In this document: positions 6,781-9,310 of the stretch, in pieces | Layout of the letters: each line of letters starts with the position of its first letter | Position numbering within the stretch: position 1 is the first letter of the stretch | Assembly (NCBI GenBank): GCA_018623875.1 | Contig: JAAZUZ010000060.1 | Location: forward strand, 1 to 9,310 | DNA length: 9,310 bases | Direction: 5' to 3' | From: Synechococcus sp. HW_metabat.21 | GTDB lineage: Bacteria; Cyanobacteriota; Cyanobacteriia; PCC-6307; Cyanobiaceae | Program-made: the position numbers and the translations under genes | The notes under the pieces: model-generated | What the model saw: only the letters and a program-made list of their open reading frames with translations | The model's database searches: none | What the model was told of the DNA's origin: nothing

Positions 6781-9141
6781 CTAGCCGATACCGGCCCGGG
6801 CAATGTCCAGGACATCCGCCATCGAGCGGATCTGATCCATGGTGTTGCGCAACTGATCGGCGCTCTCCAGCTCGACCTTCAAGTCGATGCGCGCGGGCCG
6901 ACCGGGGTTGGTGAACACCCGGGCATCGCTGACGTTGATGCGGTGATCGGACAGGCGAGTGAGGATGTCCTTGAGGACACCCACCCGATCCAGCACCTCA
7001 ATCCGAAGCTGAACGGGATAGCGACGGCGCTGGGAGTCGCTGACCTGGGGATTCCACTGCACCGGCAAGCGGCGCTCGGCCGGCACGGAACTGAGGTTGG
7101 AGCAGTCCTGCCGGTGGATGGTGATGCCGTGGTTGCCGAGGGCGACGGTGCCGACGATCGCTTCGCCGGGCAGGGCACTGCAGCATCCGCCCAGCCGGTA
7201 TTCGAGGCCCTCCAGACCCAGGATCGGGCTGGCGTCACCGTGGCCCGTAAGTGGGGTCGAAGGCCCTGAGGTTTGCTCACCCTGCTGGGACAGGTTGCGA
7301 GCCAGCTCCTCATCGCTCATGGCCGGAGCCTCGGACTCGCTCGCCAGGCGCAGCTCTTCCCGCAGGCGGTTCAGGACCTGGTGGAGGGTGACGCCGCCAA
7401 AGCCGATGGCCGCCAGCAGGTCTTCGGTGCCAACGAGGTTGCAACGGCCAGCCACCTTCGCCATCGCCTCGCCATTGAGGAGGGCATCAAACCCATCACG
7501 GCCCAGCTCGCGCTCGAGCATGTCGGTGCCGCGCTGGATGTTCTCCTCGCGATGGCTCTTCTTGTACCACTGGCGGATGCGGTTACGCGCCGTCGGCGTC
7601 GCCACAAAGTTGAGCCAGTCCAGGCTGGGGTGTGCCGTCTTCGAGGTCAGGATCTGAACGAAGTCGCCGTTTTGCAGCGGCGTTGCCAAGGGGCACAGGC
7701 GGTCGTTGATGCGGGCGCCTTGGCAGTGGTTGCCCACCTCCGAGTGGATCCGATAAGCAAAGTCGACCGGGGTTGAGCCATTGCGAAGGCCCACCACGTC
7801 CCCACCGGGGGTGAAGACAAACACCTCTTCATCGAAGAGGTCCTCCTTGATCGAGCGCAGGAAGTCGCCACTGTCCTCACCGACGCCATCCTTCTGCCAA
7901 TCCACCAGCTGCCGCAGCCAGTTGAAGCGCTCGGCATCGGATCCCGTGGCGGCCGGGGATCCCCCCTCCTTGTATTTCCAGTGGGCAGCGATGCCGAACT
8001 CGGCAACCCGATGCATCTCGGCCGTACGGATCTGCACCTCAATCGGGCGATGGCGACCAATCACCGCCGTGTGCAGGGACTGGTAGCCATTGGGCTTGGG
8101 CAGGCCGATGTAGTCCTTGAAGCGACCAGGGATCGGGCGGAAGGTGTCATGCACCACCGCAAGGGCGCGATAGCAGCTCTCGACGTTCGGACAAATGATC
8201 CGCAACGCCGCCACGTCGTAGATCTCGTGGAAGGCCTTGCGCTGGCTCTGCATCTTGTTCCAGATGCCATAGAGGTGTTTCGGCCGTCCGCTGACCTCGC
8301 ACTCCGCCAACCCCACTGATGACAACTTGCCGCTGAGGATGTCGGCGGTGACGCCGAGGCGCTGTTCCCGGTCACTGCGCTTGCTGGAGACCTGCTGCTG
8401 AACATCCCGAAAGGCCTCGGGCTCGAGGATCTTGAAGGCCAGGTCCTCCAACTCCCACTTGAAGCGACCGATGCCCAAGCGATTAGCCAAGGGGCCGTAG
8501 ATCTCGCGGGTTTCCCGGGCGATGCGCTGCTGCTTCTGCGGCTTCAGCGCCCCCAAGGTGCGCATGTTGTGGAGGCGATCCGCCAGCTTCACGAGCACCA
8601 CGCGGATGTCACTGGCCATGGCCAGGAACATGCGGCGCAGGTTTTCGGCCTGGGCCTCGGTCTTGTTGGTGAAGTGAATGCCGCCCAACTTGGTGACCCC
8701 CTCCACCAAGCCCCGGACCTCAGGGCCGAAGTGCTGCTCGATCTCCTCCGGCGTGACCTCGGTGTCCTCCACCACGTCATGGAGGAAGCCGGCCGCGATC
8801 ACCCCGGCACTGGCACCGATGTCCCGCAAGAGATCCGCGACGGCGACCGGATGGCAGATGTAGGGCTCACCGCTAGCCCGCACCTGGCCGTCGTGCAGTT
8901 GAAAGGCGAAATCGAAGGCTGAGGCCAACAGCGCTTCGGTGTCGGTGGGGCAGCTTTCCCCAGCTCCGGGGGGAACGTGCTCGATGCAGGTGTGCAGCCA
9001 CGCCGGCAGCTCAATGCCGTAGTCCGCAGGACTGTTGATGACGCGTCTGCCGAGTGCGGCTCCGGGGGGCTGGCATTCAGCAGCTGTCGCCGCCCCGTTG
9101 GAGGCGGATCCATCTGCCGTACCGGGGACCGCCTGGAGCAT
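6781..9141 (-). CDS. rsh: Bifunctional (p)ppGpp synthetase/hydrolase, long RelA/SpoT homologue
   Basis: Makes pppGpp/ppGpp from ATP and GTP/GDP and hydrolyses it, driving the stringent response; cytoplasmic and ribosome-associated. With the ATG at 9141 it has 786 residues. Order: a low-complexity N-terminus (about 1-60); an HD hydrolase domain with His97 (CHPVAVADLL), FLHDVVEDT (His121/Asp122) and LADRLHNMRT (Asp188); a synthetase domain with RPKHLYGIWNKM (286-297), GRFKDYI (339-345), NGYQSLHT (351-358) and IEVQIRT with Glu368; then TGS (about 436-500), a helical region, a zinc-finger/CC domain (Cys653, Cys654, His676, Cys680) and ACT (about 708-785). RFKD is the form found in bifunctional Rel/SpoT, where monofunctional RelA has EFDD, and the HD residues are intact, so both activities are predicted. 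The frame extends 25 codons further to 9216, but that part is Cys/Trp-rich, unlike known RSH starts, and overlaps the dyad in the divergent intergenic region. Alternative symbols: spoT, relA. Confidence 0.96.
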   Translation of the reverse strand: MLQAVPGTADGSASNGAATAAECQPPGAALGRRVINSPADYGIELPAWLHTCIEHVPPGAGESCPTDTEALLASAFDFAFQLHDGQVRASGEPYICHPVAVADLLRDIGASAGVIAAGFLHDVVEDTEVTPEEIEQHFGPEVRGLVEGVTKLGGIHFTNKTEAQAENLRRMFLAMASDIRVVLVKLADRLHNMRTLGALKPQKQQRIARETREIYGPLANRLGIGRFKWELEDLAFKILEPEAFRDVQQQVSSKRSDREQRLGVTADILSGKLSSVGLAECEVSGRPKHLYGIWNKMQSQRKAFHEIYDVAALRIICPNVESCYRALAVVHDTFRPIPGRFKDYIGLPKPNGYQSLHTAVIGRHRPIEVQIRTAEMHRVAEFGIAAHWKYKEGGSPAATGSDAERFNWLRQLVDWQKDGVGEDSGDFLRSIKEDLFDEEVFVFTPGGDVVGLRNGSTPVDFAYRIHSEVGNHCQGARINDRLCPLATPLQNGDFVQILTSKTAHPSLDWLNFVATPTARNRIRQWYKKSHREENIQRGTDMLERELGRDGFDALLNGEAMAKVAGRCNLVGTEDLLAAIGFGGVTLHQVLNRLREELRLASESEAPAMSDEELARNLSQQGEQTSGPSTPLTGHGDASPILGLEGLEYRLGGCCSALPGEAIVGTVALGNHGITIHRQDCSNLSSVPAERRLPVQWNPQVSDSQRRRYPVQLRIEVLDRVGVLKDILTRLSDHRINVSDARVFTNPGRPARIDLKVELESADQLRNTMDQIRSMADVLDIARAGIG

Positions 9142-9161
9142 TGCGCTCTGCGATTTGCCCC

Positions 9162-9167
9162 ATCGTA
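9162..9167 (-). promoter_or_regulatory. Possible -10 element upstream of rsh
   Basis: On the minus strand TACGAT matches four of six positions of the sigma-70 -10 consensus, including the key TA...T bases, and lies 20 bases before the preferred rsh ATG at 9141. I see no good -35 hexamer at 16-18 bases spacing. If it is real, the leader would be only about a dozen bases. This is a weak candidate. Confidence 0.22.
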
Positions 9168-9192
9168 TGCAGTGGCCCTCACAAACCGGCCA

Positions 9193-9221
9193 CAGGTGTG
9201 CGTTCGCCCTTGCCACACCTG
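9193..9221. repeat. Perfect 8-base inverted repeat in the rsh/ABC divergent region
   Basis: CAGGTGTG (9193-9200) and CACACCTG (9214-9221) are exact reverse complements separated by 13 bases. Half-site centres are 21 bases apart, about two helical turns, which would suit a dimeric DNA-binding protein on one face. The dyad lies between the divergent starts at 9141 (rsh) and 9252 (ABC ATPase), 30 bases from the latter, and upstream of the weak rsh -10. It is not followed by a T-run on either strand, so a terminator is unlikely. The regulator is unknown; operator function is inferred from symmetry and position only. Confidence 0.4.
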
Positions 9222-9251
9222 CCAGCCTGGGGACAGTGCAGCGCCTTGACC

Positions 9252-9310
9252 ATGGCCGCCCCAGCCGATCCCGCTGCGGTCCTGGAGCTGCAAGATCTGC
9301 GTGTCCGCTA
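9252..9310 (+). CDS. ABC transporter ATP-binding protein, N-terminal fragment (cut by window end)
   Basis: Only about 20 residues are present, starting at the ATG at 9252 and running off the window. They end in VLELQDLRVRY, the standard first beta strand of an ABC ATPase, whose final aromatic is the A-loop residue that stacks on the adenine of ATP. Walker A, signature and Walker B lie outside the window, so the family call rests on this short pattern plus gene order. I recall an ABC ATPase, often annotated as peptide-type, beside the RSH gene in marine Synechococcus. The substrate cannot be judged here. It is transcribed divergently from rsh with 110 bases between start codons, and no Shine-Dalgarno is visible. 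Confidence 0.65.
   Translation, partial: MAAPADPAAVLELQDLRVR

Overview
The window is an ordinary chromosomal stretch from a GC-rich cyanobacterium, most likely of the Synechococcus/Cyanobium (picocyanobacterial) lineage. The basis is the gene order (trpG, exported metallo-beta-lactamase-fold protein, HisC-family aminotransferase, argS, nadC, mnmE, long RSH, ABC transporter), which I recall as conserved in marine Synechococcus and Prochlorococcus. Supporting signs are the cyanobacterial look of several proteins (the NadC C-terminus, the RFKD-type Rsh) and two copies of the cyanobacterial HIP1 octamer GCGATCGC. This placement rests on memory, not on a database search.

Layout. Plus strand, left end: the 3' part of trpG (1-562, start outside the window), then after 25 bases a small exported protein with a metallo-beta-lactamase fold (588-1298). 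This pair runs into a minus-strand cluster, and the two converging genes share the four bases CTAG (1295-1298), so no terminator fits between them. Minus strand, in transcription order from the right: rsh (9141-6781), a 61-codon hypothetical ORF (6673-6488), mnmE (6462-5113), nadC (5069-4215), argS (4167-2383) and a HisC-family aminotransferase (2383-1295). Gaps are 107, 25, 43 and 47 bases, then a one-base TGATG overlap. No strong intrinsic terminator was seen inside the cluster, so long co-transcribed units are plausible. At the far right a plus-strand ABC-transporter ATPase begins (9252 onward) and is cut by the window end. The 110-base divergent region between it and rsh carries a perfect 8-base inverted repeat.

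How the genes relate. The minus-strand cluster is mostly translation and core metabolism: (p)ppGpp control of the stringent response (rsh), wobble-uridine modification (mnmE), arginyl-tRNA charging (argS), NAD synthesis (nadC) and a PLP aminotransferase. trpG belongs to tryptophan (and possibly folate) synthesis.

I found no mobile element, CRISPR array, tRNA/rRNA gene or phage gene, and no convincing new multi-gene system. The observations most worth a second look are: the exported MBL-fold protein, which has lost most of its metal ligands; the HisC-family enzyme with changes at positions where I expect histidinol-phosphate-specific residues; the dyad in the rsh/ABC divergent region; the uncharacterised small ORF between rsh and mnmE; and altered phosphate-side motifs in NadC.
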